A stretch of DNA of 64,000 nucleotides, from positions 2,418,001-2,482,000 of the forward strand of contig NC_070566.1 of NCBI RefSeq assembly GCF_026914185.1, given 5' to 3'. Positions 10,702 to 23,900 of the stretch are shown piece by piece (position 1 is the stretch's first letter; each line of letters starts with the position of its first letter). Position numbers and translations under genes: made by a program. The notes below the pieces were generated by a model. It was not told the DNA's origin and ran no database searches. It worked only from the letters and a program-made list of their open reading frames with translations. Origin of the DNA: Puccinia triticina. Taxonomy: Eukaryota; Basidiomycota; Pucciniomycetes; Pucciniales; Pucciniaceae.

Positions 10702-13700
10702 ATGTCATCCCAACCTCAAGTACCCAACCTCACATCACAGCAACAGCCGCCAGGAAGTCAACCACCACCAGCAACAGCACCACCAACTGGGACTAGAAAC
10801 AAGCACCACCGAAACAACCGAAACAGAAATCAAAACCACCCATCAACTTCCGCCAACCCAAACAGATCACTCCAACACCAACAGCAACAACCACGCAATC
10901 CAAATCAACCCACTCAACCAAACCATCAGAACCGCCCTCAACATCGCCACCATCCTCCCCGCCAAGCGCACCAACATCCCCTCAATCTCCATGACCGTCA
11001 AGCCCCACCTCATCTCAATCCCACAAACCATCCTGCCTCAAATCCACCGCCAAATCCGTCCAACCAACCAGGCGCACAAAAACCCAACAGAAATCAGCAA
11101 AGGAAACACTTTGGATCGAAACTAACCGATCAGGGTGTATCCAGTCAGGATCCTGAAACCTCCACACCCACCAACCCCGTCGATCTAAGCTCACTTTCCC
11201 TCTCGGCACGCTTGATCGTCGAGTTATCCTCGTCAACCTACGACTGTTCGATCTGCATCTCTCCCGTCGGGCCGTATCATCCGATCTACCATTGCCCGAA
11301 TTGTTATGCAATCTTCCACCTCAAGTGCTCCACCAAATGGGCATCCTGTTCGGTCGCAGACACCTCTTCGAAAGCCATACTGCTCCGAGATCGTGATCGG
11401 ATCCCCTGTTCAGAAGAGGCGCTCAAGGGTGAATGGCGATGCCCAGGATGCCAGGATCGTCAGATCGGCCAAGATTCAATCCCAAAAAAGTATACCTGCT
11501 GGTGCGGCAAACTCGAGAACCCGACCTCACGGAACAATAATCATCATCAAGCCGCTCGCCCACGGTCGAAGATCCCCCACGGGTGCGGCCAACGATGCGG
11601 CAAGGTCTCCGCTAAAGGATGTGTTCACACCTGTATGGAGGAGTGCCATCCGGGTAGCTGTCCTCCTTGTCCAGCGGTCATCAAAACCAACTGTTACTGC
11701 CAAAAGACTGAGCTATCGATTCGCTGTAGCCAACTTTACAATAACTCTACCCACTTGGAACCGGTGAATCCCGAACTGTTATCTTGCGGCCAAGTTTGTA
11801 ATCACGAGCTGTCATGTGGTTTACACTCTTGCAAACGGCCCTGTCATCCAGAGGAATGCGAAGAATGCCCGGTCGTCCGACAGAAATCGTGTTATTGCCG
11901 AGCCGTCGTACTGTCTGACCAAAGGTGCTCTGATCAGGTCGTTCAACACCCTCTCTCGCTTCAGTCTGTGCCAGAGAAATTCAATTGCGTCTCTAAGGAT
12001 GAATCCGCGTGGCTTGGTGAATTCTCTTGCAACGATCCTTGTACCTGGAAGTATGACTGCGGCATTCACTCTTGCGAATCCACTTGTCATCCACATCTGG
12101 TCTCCACGCCCCCTCCTTGTCCATTCTCGCCCGAACTAGTCACGACTTGTCCCTGTGGTGCCACCTCATTAACCAATCGTCAAGCCTGTTCAGATCCGAT
12201 CTCGACGTGTCGCAATCCATGCGGAAAATTGATCGCTTCTTGCGGACACGCCTGTCCGAACATTTGTCATCTCGGGCCTTGTGGACCCTGCAAGTCTCTG
12301 GTCACGACTGTCTGCAACTGCGGGAGAGACAAAATCGTCCGGCAATGTATCGAACTCGAACAGCTGAAGGAATCGGCCGTACTCGAAAACGAACTGAAGA
12401 TCCCCAGCGAGCGGAAAGATATCGAGACTGTGACGCTTTCGGCGATCGAGTATCGCTGTGAAAGACCTTGTAGGGTGCTGAGGCATTGTGGAAAACATAC
12501 ATGTCATCGTCGTTGTTGTCCTCTCTCCTTCTTGGAAAATGTCCTCCATACCGGCAGTAAAAATAAGAAATCGCAAGCGGCTCGTCATCACGAAGATGAG
12601 GATCCACTTGGATTACATCTCTGTGATTTGAAGTGTAACAAGAAACTATCCTGCGGATTACATTCTTGTCAATTGCAGGATCACAAAGGCCCTTGTCCGA
12701 CTTGTTTGCAGGCGAGTTTTGATGAACTGTTTTGTCATTGTGGGTAAGTGCCCATCTTCTTTCAGAAAAAAAAAAATACAGACACGAAAAATACGTTGGG
12801 AATGACATTGGCCAACCTGATCTCCACTTTGTTTTTTTTGTCTGATCTCCAAAGCGCAACAGTTATTCAACCTCCAGTACCATGTGGAACCAAGATCGAC
12901 TGTCATGCGCCTTGTCAGAGACCTCCGCCGTCCTGTGGCCATCCCAAGCCTTCGCACACTTGCCATGAGGAACCCGACTGCCCTCCTTGTCCTTACCTGA
13001 CTGAAAAAGCCTGCCAGTGCGATAAGAAAAAACTCGTGAAAAACGTCCGGTGCTCGCAGCCTAAAGTATCCTGTGGTTCCACGTGCGACAAGTAGGGCAA
13101 TTTTCTTGATTCTGTCCTCATTTATCTGTCTAGTTCTGATTCGCGCTCTTTTTTCGCCCGTTCTTTAGTCTGTTGGCTTGTGGTGCCCATCGCTGTTCCC
13201 GTCAATGTCACCCCGCTGGTCAATGTGAATCGTGCGATCGAGAATGTCTGAAGCCTAGAAAACATTGGTGAGTATCAACTGTACTATGTGTGGTCTTCGC
13301 AGTCCGGTAGGTTACTTGAGGTTTGTGGCATGGGCTACTAGGAACCCTCTTGGCCCGCACCAAAAAGATCAAGTAACCCACTGTGAATACTAGGATGGAT
13401 TCAGATGATTGACGTATACACTCATTTTCAGTGGGCATGGATGTCAGCAGAAATGCCACGCGCCATCCGCATGTCGAACAGAAGAGCCATGCGAAGCACC
13501 AATTACTATCCAATGCATATGTGGTCGGATCACTCAACAGATCAAATGTACAAGCTGCGATGCCCGACCAGAAGGAAATCAAGAACGAGGATTGAAATGC
13601 AACGATGATTGTATCCTGTTCCAAAGAAACATGGCGGTGGCCAATGCCCTTCAGATCACCAAACCTTCATCCGCTGAGAGTCAGCCGCCAGGCGCTATCG

Positions 13701-15111
13701 AGTGGAGCTCTCGACTGTTGAATTTCTTTGGGACTCACGCCTTATTCGCTAGAGCGATCGAAAGACAACTCGCAGAATTCTTGAAATCCGAACTTAGTAC
13801 CAGATCGGGCTCATCCAAGAACTCGCTCATCATCTCGACGTTTAGTAAACTCAAGCAAGCCTTCCTTCTCGAGTTTGTCGCGAATTACCGGATCAAACCA
13901 GACACCATTGGTGAAGGTTTGTGCATACTCTCAACTGTCGACTGCTCCTATGGAATTAACTAAACGCAAATATCTTCTGTTCCTGTAGAGCCCCGATTTA
14001 CTGTCAAGCTTGTCAAAGATTCCAGCTCTTGTTTACCGAGTCCTTTACTTTCACAAGCTCATGCCAATCATCCTGATCCGAACAAGGCCTCGGCATACCA
14101 AGACAAATCGGGCGGTTTCTCAGGATCAGGAACAACGCTCCTTCGGCTCCCCGGGAGCACACAATCATCCAGCAAAGCCTTTTCTTCGGTTCTTGGGGAA
14201 CGTGATCAATCGGCGACTTGCGCTCCCAACCAAATCCTGGCGATCTTGTTCAAAGGCGTGTTTGGCCACGATCATCAATCACTGACCAGGTTGATCGAAT
14301 CTGCTTTGGATCTCAAGAGTTTGAATCCGAAAGCTAATCAGATCAAGGTTTCTTTAAACTGGGTCAACGACGAGGATGTCTTGTTCCGAGTAACAGCGGG
14401 AACTAGGACGGATTTCGAAGAATTGCAAACGACTTATAAATCTTTAGTGCTCTCTTTCTCTCAATCAGAATCCGAAGAGTCTTTGATTTCAGATCGAAAG
14501 AAATTCTATCAATCGATCGTGATGGTCAAAGTTCATCTACTAGAAGACATTCATAGCAATGATGAAGGACACGAGGACGGATTGAAGATCAAGAAGATAG
14601 AACCGATCGTAACGCCTCCAATGGTCACCGAAGACTGCCATCAAGGCTGGAAGTCCTCTGCTTCTGCTTCTAGTAAGAAACTAAACTCGAAACTTTTCGA
14701 CCACAGTCAGCAGAACCAGAACCGCGCATTGACTAATCGGTTCAGCTCACTGCTGGCGTCTTCTTCGGCGCCCGTCAGTCGTGCATCCACGCTTCTCCAC
14801 CAATCCTCATCGACTTCTACTGCTGTCGGTCACTTTTCTGGAGGCGTTATTTCAGGCGGATTCAATAGACGTATGTTCCCCATCTCACATATTCCCCCTC
14901 TTCTTCGATTATGCAACAGAAAAGAAAGCCCACAGCTGAGGCTGATGGCCGGGGCTTTTCTCGTGATGATATATGCGTAGCTCCGATTGCAGTGCTTGCC
15001 CCGATCGCCTCGTCCAGTCGTTCGCTTGGGCCTCGTAATCATAGTGGCACTTTGAGTAAACAGAAAGTCGAAGAGGAAGATGTTGTGGATGACTGGGAAA
15101 CTGCGATTTGA
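10702..15111 (+). CDS. FAP1: NF-X1-type zinc finger protein, FAP1 homologue
   Basis: Six exons, 10702-12743, 12855-13091, 13169-13267, 13432-13916, 13989-14870 and 14936-15111; every phase closes and the total is 1306 codons plus stop. Residues 1-165 are a Gln/Asn/Pro/His-rich low-complexity region. Residues ~180-250 form a RING/PHD-like finger (YDCSICISP, CPNCYAIFHLKC, WRCPGC). From ~290 to ~860 come repeated NF-X1 fingers of the CGxxC, CHPGxCPPC and CGLHSCKRPCHPEECEEC kind. An R3H-like helical segment lies at ~880-950 (RAIERQLAEFLKSE). The C-terminus is acidic with VVDDWE. Yeast Fap1 binds the FKBP12 protein Fpr1, and NF-X1 proteins act as RING ubiquitin ligases or DNA-bound regulators; the role here is by homology. 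The start is the first ATG after a frame that is open but lacks an upstream ATG. No defect seen. Confidence 0.9.
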
Positions 15112-16974
15112 TCAATACGCTTGAACGATTTTCTTCATTGCCCCCCAAGCGAGTCAATCTTAATGTCTTGACCTCGACTTAGACCTACCGTCTTTGGTGC
15201 CCTCTCCTTCCTAGACATATGCAATCTTTACTTAGAACGTTGACATGTGTAGCCCCCCCTTTCAACCAGTCATCATGAGAGATCGTTTTTCTCAAGACTG
15301 AGGATGAATTTTTGAAACGATACAACAGCGCAAATCTTGTTCAAACTGATGTTCATTTAACAGATCATAGGCAATCAGATATTCCGTCCCTTGTTCAGAT
15401 AACTTTTAAGTGCCTGCCCGAGGTTTAATGCCTTATCAGGAATCCACGCATGTCAATATTCTGAGTTTTGGTGGCACTGCCCAGAATGTAACCTGTATGA
15501 TTGACTAGCTATTCAAAAATTGCCTTGCTTCTAATACAATTTGGTACCATTTCCTCTTCATTTCTCAGGGGTATTGCCAGGGTTATAATCAAGTGTGATA
15601 CACAACAGCTGCAACCAAAAGCGTTCAAAACCATTTGAAAACAGATTTGAAACATTTCCAATGCAGTTGGAGCAATAGGTCAGGGCAAAGCTCCTCCAAA
15701 AATTGATCCAAATCGTTTGAGCAAATATTTGAAAAAACAACAACACTGGCATTCCATTTTTAAAACAAAATTGAAACTGAACAAGTTGATAAGTGGTTCT
15801 CAAAACTTTTTCCATCAGCAAAAACATTTTTGAGACCCTTGAAAATGTTTCTGCAAACCACATTTTGCAATGATCATGAATGTGTGGAAAGTTGTTGGAA
15901 AAACCATGAATGTAGTAGAAAATATTTGGGATAACAAAACCTGTTAATCCAAACGTATTCAACAACTGGAGAAATGTTTGCCTTGCCTACAGCCCAGGGG
16001 CATTGGCACTGACTTCCATGATTGATGAGTATAGGGGGGACAATCATCTAGTATTGATTGAACTATGTGAAAAGATGAATTTGAGAGATGTGAGGGTTGG
16101 ACCCACAGACTCACATACTGAAGGACTTGAGCCCCCAAGCTCTACTTCCTCCAAGAGTGATGCTGTAACCATTGAAACAACAGGCAAACAGCTGTTGTTA
16201 CTGCACACAACATCACCTAACTTACTGAGCAGGGGACACTGCATGAGGGAGCATCACCTGTCTGCCCATAGTGTGAGCTACGTACACATTGTTGATGATG
16301 AATGATAATGATTATGGGGTGACAACACACAAGATAATGAACAGAGTTAATATGAGCATGGCATTGTGGTCCACCACAATATTGATTGCAGATGTTTGGT
16401 AAATATTACACTGGTTTGGGCACCTGATTGTTGTCAAATGGGTAGTTTACAACTAGGTCAAGGATGGGCTAAGGAGATCATGCAAAGATATGTAATGGGC
16501 TAAGCTACATATATTCAGCTTGGTTCTTGAGATGAGAGGAAAAATACAACTGGTGGGTGGCAAAACACCAGGTCAGATCAAACCTGTTCATCAAATTTGC
16601 CATCTTGGATTGTAGGGCCCAGATCTGTTGGTGCAGCTGCACAAGCTTATGCACCACACATAAGCTGAAGCTGCCTTCCCCTCTAACTTGGCCATCCAAC
16701 TCAAACGTAATTGATCTATATCCTGTTTTTTGTTTGAAGCAAAACTGTGTGGGCTGGTTGGAATTTTTGCTTTTCCTGCTTCATTTTGCATCAAATTTTC
16801 CAAATTAGGATTCTGAAAGCTTGGAAATTCCCAGCATCAGGTGGAGTAGTTTTCAAAACTTTGACTTCCTTATATGTATCATGAATCTGGACAGGACTGG
16901 AAGCTCAAAATAGTTGTAAATGAGCACAGGGGGGCTAGAACTTCCCTCAGCAACAGTGTGCTTTGGCACACTCC
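15112..16974. other. Intergenic region, no gene seen
   Basis: A/T-rich sequence downstream of FAP1. Open frames at 15558-15965 (minus) and 16003-16305 (plus) have no recognisable motif and biased, repeat-like composition, so I do not call them genes. Confidence 0.5.
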
Positions 16975-17525
16975 TACAGTTGGTGTGGTGTAAAAGTTAG
17001 TGGAGTTTGATTTGTAAAAGACAGTGAGGTTTGTTGTGTAAAAGTTGGTGAGGTGTGAAGTTGAAGTGTGTTGTGTAAACAATATTGGTGAGGTGTGAAG
17101 TTGAGATGTGTAGTGTAAAATTTGGTGAGGTGTGAAGTTAAGAGGTGTTGTGTAAAGGTTGGTGAGGTGTGCTGTGTAAAAGATGGTGAGGTATGGAGTT
17201 GAGGTGTGTTGTGTAAAACATGTTGAAGTGTGTTGTGTAAAAGATGGTGAGGTGTGTAGTGTAAAAGTTAGAGGGGTGTGAAGTTGAGGTGTGCTGTGTA
17301 AAAGTTGGTGAGGTATGTTGTGTAAAAGATGGTGATGTGTGAAGTTTAAAAGATGGTGGGTGTGTGTGTAGTGTGAAAGTTGGTGAGGTGTGAAGTTGGG
17401 GTGTGTGTTGTGTAAAAATTGGTGAGGCCAGGGGTGAAGTTGAGGTGTGATATGTGAAATTTGGTTATTTTTTGTAAACGTTGGTAAGGTGTGTTGTACT
17501 GTGTAAAAGATGGTGAGGTGTGAAG
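16975..17525. repeat. Degenerate GT-rich minisatellite
   Basis: About 550 bases of imperfect tandem units built from 'ggtgaggtgtg', 'aagttgaggtgtg' and 'ttgtgtaaaag', unit lengths roughly 25-40. Strong strand asymmetry: the plus strand is almost without C. A smaller block of the same words follows at 17725-17900. Confidence 0.85.
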
Positions 17526-17724
17526 TGGATGAGTTCCTATTGGATCTGGGAGTCTCCCAGATCTCAATTTACACACCCAACTCTTAATTTTTTTAGTAAA
17601 AAGGAAGATGTTTTCCTAAGGGTTCATTGCTTTCATGTGCACTGTTTGTTGTTTTGGCAGATATCTTATTTTCAGAGTCAGAGGGGCATCCAGAGCTCTC
17701 TAAATGCCAACAGGAAGTCATCCA

Positions 17725-17900
17725 GTACTTTGAGGTGTGTAGTGTAAGATTTGGTGTGGTGTGAACTTAATTTGAGGTGTGTCTTGTAAAAGTTGGTGAG
17801 CTGTGAAGTTGAGGTGAGTATTGCAATTGAGTGAGGTGCAAATATGGGAGGTGAGATGTGTAAAGTGAGGTGTTGTGTTGAGTGGTGAGGTGTGTGATTT
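17725..17900. repeat. Second block of the GT-rich minisatellite
   Basis: Shares the 'gaggtgtg' and 'tgtaaaagttggtgag' words with 16975-17525; the two blocks are separated by about 200 bases of unrelated sequence. Confidence 0.75.
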
Positions 17901-19637
17901 ACATATGTAAGTGGAGTTGTGTAACATGAGTTCCAATTGAGCAGGGTGGACCAACTTTGACCTCAGCCAGGGGGATTTTTCACTCCTGCTATACTATATG
18001 GGAGTGCATAACAATCAATCAGGGTGTACACCACACAACTTCAATTGAACTACATACTTTTTGGGTATGTACAGTAGTCACACACACAAGCCTATGTAAA
18101 ATGCTTATAGCTAGCTGGTTATTTAGACAACTCAGCCAAAAGTGAGATTTAGTAATGATTTCCAAAAGGTTTATGTGTACCTTTTTGCAAGGTGTGCACC
18201 TAGGGGTGCCTATCCTGTTTAAATCTCATTTCCCAAACTTCTGCAGAGGTTACAGATGGGAAAATGAGGGGAAACGCAGGAGACATTGATCTCTGCTGAG
18301 GCCTTTATGGCTTTTCAGGACTTCTTTTTTTTGCTCAATTCTGTCCTTCTCTACCAGTCTTGGCTTCACAGTGAAGTTACATATTTAAATATCCCTTCCT
18401 CTTGGTTTCACTTCATACCAACTCTCAATTGTGTGGGGTTCAATGAAATAAGACATTAATCTGAATTGAAATTTTGACTGTGCCTTGGAGTTGAATCTCC
18501 CTGTACTGCCCACCCTGAGTCATCTGTTCATTGGATTAAGTACACTTATGGTTTCTGTTGACATGAGACCGTAAGGCATGGTTTGGCTGGCAGTTATGTA
18601 CAGACATAACCTGAGTCCTTGACATGCCAACTCCCAACTAAAATTCCAGTAATGCAAATCACATTTATGCATTTTTTTAAATGCTCAGGTTGAGTAAATA
18701 AACCAAATCAGAGGGTTCCTACTACAGTTGCACGTGGCATCCTACTGTACCTACTGTGTTTTCACAAATGCTTGGACAAATCTGCAATTTTTTTTGAAAT
18801 TTTGATTCCATCAAAATGTCATACAAGCAGTTTTACACTCCAGTTTTGTCTCCCAACATAACATCATCCACCTGCATGGGATTTCCCATCATGCAGCATC
18901 TGACTCCTGTGGATTTTCAAGCCACATCAAACAACCCAATGGATAATGAATATGGGCAGGGTGTGCCCAAGATGGGGGTCTTCATCCCCATCAAGAAATC
19001 TTCCCAAATTTTTACCAACTGTCAGAGTAGGAATTTTTGCAAAGAGTGGAGGACTTCCTGTTGGTTCTGCGGGCCTTGGAGAAAATAATTTACAAACAAT
19101 AATTCTAAAAGTCTAAATTTTTCCGTCGCTTGGAGTTCCTAAAATTTTACAGCTCGCTGGCTTTGCCCCAAAACTCAATCCTGACTCAAACATAACCTGC
19201 ACCTGGACCATCCGTTTCGCCACCAATCCATTTCATCCTCAGACCAATTCCCACAATGATCAACTCAATCAACTCTCAGCAAATCCTCCTCCTCATGGAG
19301 CATCAACGGATGTTACAGATCACCAACGAAGAACCGGAAATCAATTATTGTCTTTTCCCCAAAGCTTGGAACGATACAAATTTTTCTTGTTATTTTTTAT
19401 GTTCTTATAACCCTGCAAATCCAGCACTTGACCTCTGACTTGGGACTGAACTCTGTGTTGATCAGATATTCATGCAAGTTGGGAATCAGGCAACTGTGCA
19501 AATCCTGGAGTCACAACGACTGCCTCAACATCATACCCGCAAGGTTGGATATTCAAGACGGGGTGGGCAGGTGATCTGATGACGTGATGCTGTGCATGCA
19601 GACAAACCACAAATTTGTGGGTGGATTGTTCCCCTGG
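17901..19637. other. Intergenic region, no gene seen
   Basis: A/T-rich. A 90-codon frame at 18816-19088 and several shorter ones lack recognisable motifs. The sequence may include retroelement debris, which I cannot place. Confidence 0.45.
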
Positions 19638-19672
19638 CCCCCCCCCCCCCCCCCCCACCCCCCCCCCCCCCC
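19638..19672. repeat. Poly-C tract
   Basis: Thirty-four C in 35 bases, interrupted by one A at 19657, about 130 bases upstream of the Tc1-like transposase start. Confidence 0.97.
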
Positions 19673-20209
19673 TCCTCGCAGACAGCCCCCCCTCATTTTC
19701 CCCCTGCCAGACAGCCATCAACCTCCACGATCCCCGCCCCCAGCCAGACAGCCACAACCACAATCCCCTTCCGACTTTTTGCCATCCTGCGCTTGCTTGC
19801 TCATCATGGGTTTCCGCAAGTTTGACCCTGGCACCAAAACTGCGGCAATCCAATTACTCACCCAATCCTACTCCAGAACCAAAGTCCGTGAAACCCTGGC
19901 CGTCTCAATCTCAAAGCAATCCTTCCTCCGCTGGATGCACCTTTACCAGGAGACCCAGTGTGTTATTTGTGACCCCTCCAAATACAAAAAGAGGGGGTGT
20001 GAAATGTTACTCACCACTGAAGATCAGGTGTTCATCAAGGAGTTTCTTTGATCCAAGCCTGGCTTGTTCTTGAACAAGCTGCAAGAACAACTGTACAACA
20101 AAACCAACACACTGATGAGTATCACTTCACTCCACCACAACCTGGTCAAAAATATGGAAATACAGTCAAAACCGTCTAAGGGAATACCCCTTGGGAGAGG
20201 ACCATTGGT

Positions 20210-20310
20210 ATGCCCATTGAGAAAATACCTCTTAAGGGCATACATATGCCCTTAGAAAAACCTGTGAAAGGGCATAAATCTATGCCCTTAGACAGGTTTT
20301 TTTTTTGTAA
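20210..20310. repeat. Subterminal repeats, left end of pogo-like element
   Basis: Four copies or near-copies of TATGCCCTTA / TAAGGGCATA in both orientations (20212, 20234, 20245, 20281 approx.), repeated again near the right end at 23125-23285. Confidence 0.75.
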
Positions 20311-20595
20311 ATTATTTTATGATAACTGCTTATATTTTTCATGCCAATGCAACTTTCTGTGTGCTATTCACATATGAGAAGAAAGTATCCTGAGAGAAAA
20401 GAAGAGGTAGAAAAAGAAGGGAGTAGCTTTCCTTCATGCAAGCTGAGCGAGTTCGTCTGGTAGAGCTTCAGAAGTTGACCGGGCTTTTCCTTTGATCGAG
20501 TCGGATTTGGGTGGAGGAGCCAAGTTTGGGAGAACTTCAAAGTAATCCTTTATTCCAGCCTGAGTTCCTCCGAAATGAATTTCTTTCAGTAAGTC

Positions 20596-22534
20596 TTACT
20601 GGAGCTCTTCTAAGTTTGCAATAAGCTCTTTTTGCTTGGGTTCATCTTTGAGGTGAAGGATTGCTTGAGAAACACAGCAAAGCATTTCTGACTTTGAGGG
20701 TTGTTTGACGGGTGGTTCAGCCGCTGGTTTGTTGTCGTTTGAATCCTTGCTCTCCTCTCTTCTCTCCTCCTCAATGAGATTGAAGATCTCTTTGTTTGAC
20801 CAGACTCTAGCTGCCTTGAGGAGATGGTTAATTGACATGCAATTGACTGGTAGCACTAAACCAATCTGCTGAAGAGTATCAAGTTGTCTTTCAATCAACT
20901 TGTTTGCATCTTCCATTGTTTTGTTGACTTCTTCAATGCAATTTTCAGAAGACTGATTGGTGATCTTTGTCACCCCCCAGCAGTTTGAGATTGTAGCTTG
21001 AGAAACGTTTGCCCAGGCTTGTGTTGCCATCTTCATTGCGACTAACTGATTGACATTAAAAATGTTGCTGACACTAGTACTAGTGGTGTCCTTGAGCTCA
21101 GTGAATACACTGATTGATCGCGAGATAGCCTTTTTGTGATAATGTGACTTAAGGCACTTGATTATTCCAGCATCAAGTGGATGAACATGACTGGTAAGAT
21201 TGGGTGCAAAGAATTCAACTCGGATGTTGGACACACCATCCTCTGGTACTGTATGTCCGCGGAAATTGTCGACAAGAAGCAAAATGTTTCTTTTTTGGCT
21301 CTGAGCTTTGAGTTCCAAGTAACAAGCCAGCTTTCAAATATTTCTGAAGTCATCCAAGCATTTCCGTTGTTATAGTACTTGTAACCGTATTTGCATGCTT
21401 GTTTTTTTTAAAACAACAAGGGCTCTTGTACTTTCCAATGAATAGAATTGGTAACTTCTCAGTTCCGTTGGTGTTGCAAGTGAGAGCAAGAGTCATCTGG
21501 GTTTTATTCCCTTTCATGCCGTGGCTTTTGCTAAATGCTAAACCTGTATCAGGAGGCATCCTAGCAAAGAAGATTGTGAGTTCAAAGAAAAATATCCACC
21601 AGAAGCAACAGAAGAAGACATACAAGTAAAAAAGGCCAGTTTCATCCATGTTGAAGATATCTCTCAAAAAATAATCTTTGGTTATTCCTTTCAGCCTTTC
21701 TACCTCAGATTCAACAACAGCAAGATTGGCCGACGCAGCTTTGCCGTATTTTTGATATGACTTCAGTTGGTGATGTCGCTTGAAAGATTCTAGCCAACCT
21801 CTGCTGAGCTTCAGCCAGTCTTTGCTTGGTATTCCAGCAAGGCGAGCAAAATCACACCACTTTGATTTGATGATATCTCTGGTTATTGTCATGTTACAAT
21901 GGATTGCTTGAGTCATCCATTCAGCTAGCGCTGCTTCAACATTTGGGTAAGAAAGCTGTCTTACTTTCTTTGTAGAATTGTGGGCACTCTGAGAATACTT
22001 CAGTCAAATGGATTCTTCAGGTTTAAGCCACTTAGCAAGCAGCGGCTGTTTTGTGCTGAGGTTGGGATAGATATTTTTAAAATGTTCTGCTGTCTTTGAC
22101 TGGTTTTTTCCGTTCTTGTGGTACCAGTCAAGGACTTCAATCTTCTGACTGTAGCTCGCAATTTTTACTTTTGATTGAGACTGGGTTGGGTTTGGAGAAT
22201 CAACAGCTTTTCTCTTGTGTGATTTTGTGGTTTTCTTGAGATCCTCGGCTAGTCTTTTTCCATTGTGTTTGCCGCTCTCGTTTGACTCATTTTTTTTCAC
22301 ATCTTTTTTATTGCTCCCAATTGACAAGTTCTTCTTTCCATCTTGCTTGCTACTTTTTGGCTCAGCTGGCGGTTCAAATTCAGAAATATTCCTCATTGTT
22401 TGTATTTCTTCCGAATTGAGCTTCAAAGTTGATTGCAAAAATAAGGAATTCCCAGCCAAATGACCTATAAACTCAGATATCTGAGGATTAATACCAATGA
22501 CAATATCCCCAGCATTGGAATTTGGCCTGTCCAC
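20596..22534 (-). pseudogene. Pogo-type transposase with CENP-B-like DNA-binding region
   Basis: Reading down from about 22534: a Lys/Ser-rich N-terminus, a psq/CENP-B-like helix-turn-helix (SYSQKIEVLDWYHKNGKNQS), an in-frame TGA at 22004-22006, a second DNA-binding part (KSKWCDFARLAGIPSKDW), then the DDE core: FNMDETGLFY with the first Asp, a 70-base in-frame GT-AG intron near 21560-21630, PPDTGLA, NILLLVDNFRGH with the second Asp, and HPLDAGIIKCLKSHY with the third. Frameshifts occur near 21385 and 21310. The first codon is not ATG, so the start is uncertain. Three breaks mean no intact protein. Family is firm from the DETG, LLVDN and PLDAG motifs. Confidence 0.82.
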
Positions 22535-23900
22535 AGGCCCCCAAAGACATTGAATTCAAATTGAGGATGCCAGAGGGTGCTACAGGGTCAAAAACTCAGC
22601 CCCTCATGGCTGAATGCTGAGCAGGGGGCTGCCGGGGCTGACTGGGGATTGGCCCGATGGGCTACCCGAACCCGCCTGGCTTCAGTCGCGGGTCTGTTGG
22701 GTTGGGCCGACTTCACAAATTTCCCCAAAAAGGCAACCCAAGCCCAGCCTGAACCCGGCCGGGTTTGGGCCGCCCGCCAGCCCGCTGGCCCAATTGCCAT
22801 GCCTAGATTCATTGTCCATGCTGGGCTGTTCAGGAGTGAGATGGAGGTAAGCCGTGTTTCCAACATTTGTGAGGTAAAGTTTTTCATTCTTGCCAATAAG
22901 CTTATAGAAAGCAAACTTGAGCTTTGATTGATGGCATGGTGCTTGACTTTGATCAGAAAAATTATTTTTGACAAGCCTGGAGATGATTTTGAAAAAGGAA
23001 AACAAGTGTTTTCAAGCGATGGCGGCAACAATCCTCATTAAACACTCTCATGGGAAAATTAGGCCCTATGAAGTTGAAAAAAACAAGCATTTTTTGACAA
23101 GCGGTAGTGACAATCCTCAAACAGTCCTGGGAGAAGTATGCCCTTTTGCAGGCTGGGTTTCCCAGATTAGGTATGCCCTATTACGTTATGCGGTATTGAC
23201 TCAAATTTGGCCCGCCCCAACGCAGGGAGAAGCCTTTGGGTATGCCCTTAAGCAGTTTATGCCCTTAGGCAGGTATGCCCTTAGACAGTTTTGACTGTAA
23301 CTTTGAAGAAAGCCAACACCATCAACAGCAGAAAATCTCTTGTGGCAAAGTTCAAATTTGTTGCTTGGATGCAGAGCATCCCAGCTGAGTATATTATTTT
23401 TACCGGTGAGTCCTATCATTATCAATGGTCCATAATTTAGGAATGATTTGACCTTTGCTGTTTGACTCTGGCATCCAGATGAATCTGGGATCTGCTCAAA
23501 GGATTTACTTTGCACACATTCATGTTTGGCCAAGGGTAGACAAGCCAATTGGACCATCGTGGACCAAAATGCCAAACGTTACACTCTTTTACCGGCGATT
23601 GGCTTTGATGGAGTCCTGGAGATGACAGTGAATGACAAGAATATGAAAGGTACCAACTTTGCTCACTTTTTGAAATATGTCTTGGTGAGTTCCATTCATG
23701 ATACAACATCCATCCCAATGAGGCTTGCTTGCTAATAATCTTGATTTTGACGGAACTGAACTAGCTCCCCCGGATGAACCGATATCCGGATTGTAACTCA
23801 ATGCTGGTCCTCAACAATGTGCGCATCCACGGTGGTGAGCGAATAGTTCAATTGTGTCGGGCCGCTGGCATGGAGCTTGTCTTTTTGCCCACCTACACCC

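Larger units (their letters stand above)
20163..23297. mobile_element. Pogo-like (Tc1/mariner superfamily) transposon
   Basis: Ends CAGTCAAAAC...GTTTTGACTG, inverted over about 24 bases (CAGTCAAAACYGTCTAAGGG), flanked by TA at 20161-20162 and 23298-23299. Inside both ends the word TATGCCCTTA recurs in both orientations (20225-20300 and 23125-23285), probably transposase-binding subterminal repeats. It carries one minus-strand transposase pseudogene. The stretch 22580-22800 inside it is G/C-rich with GGGTTGGGC words like those at hAT ends and may be a further small insertion. Confidence 0.85.

Noticed and set aside
11015..12859. Minus-strand frames across the FAP1 homologue
   Set aside because: Antisense shadows of the Cys-rich coding exons.
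15558..15965. 135-codon minus-strand open frame
   Set aside because: Hydrophobic, Phe-rich translation without a motif; composition follows A/T-rich repeat DNA and it has no gene-like neighbours.
19584..20073. Overlapping Pro-rich frames of 77-155 codons
   Set aside because: Created by the poly-C tract; only the frame beginning at 19806 matches a transposase.
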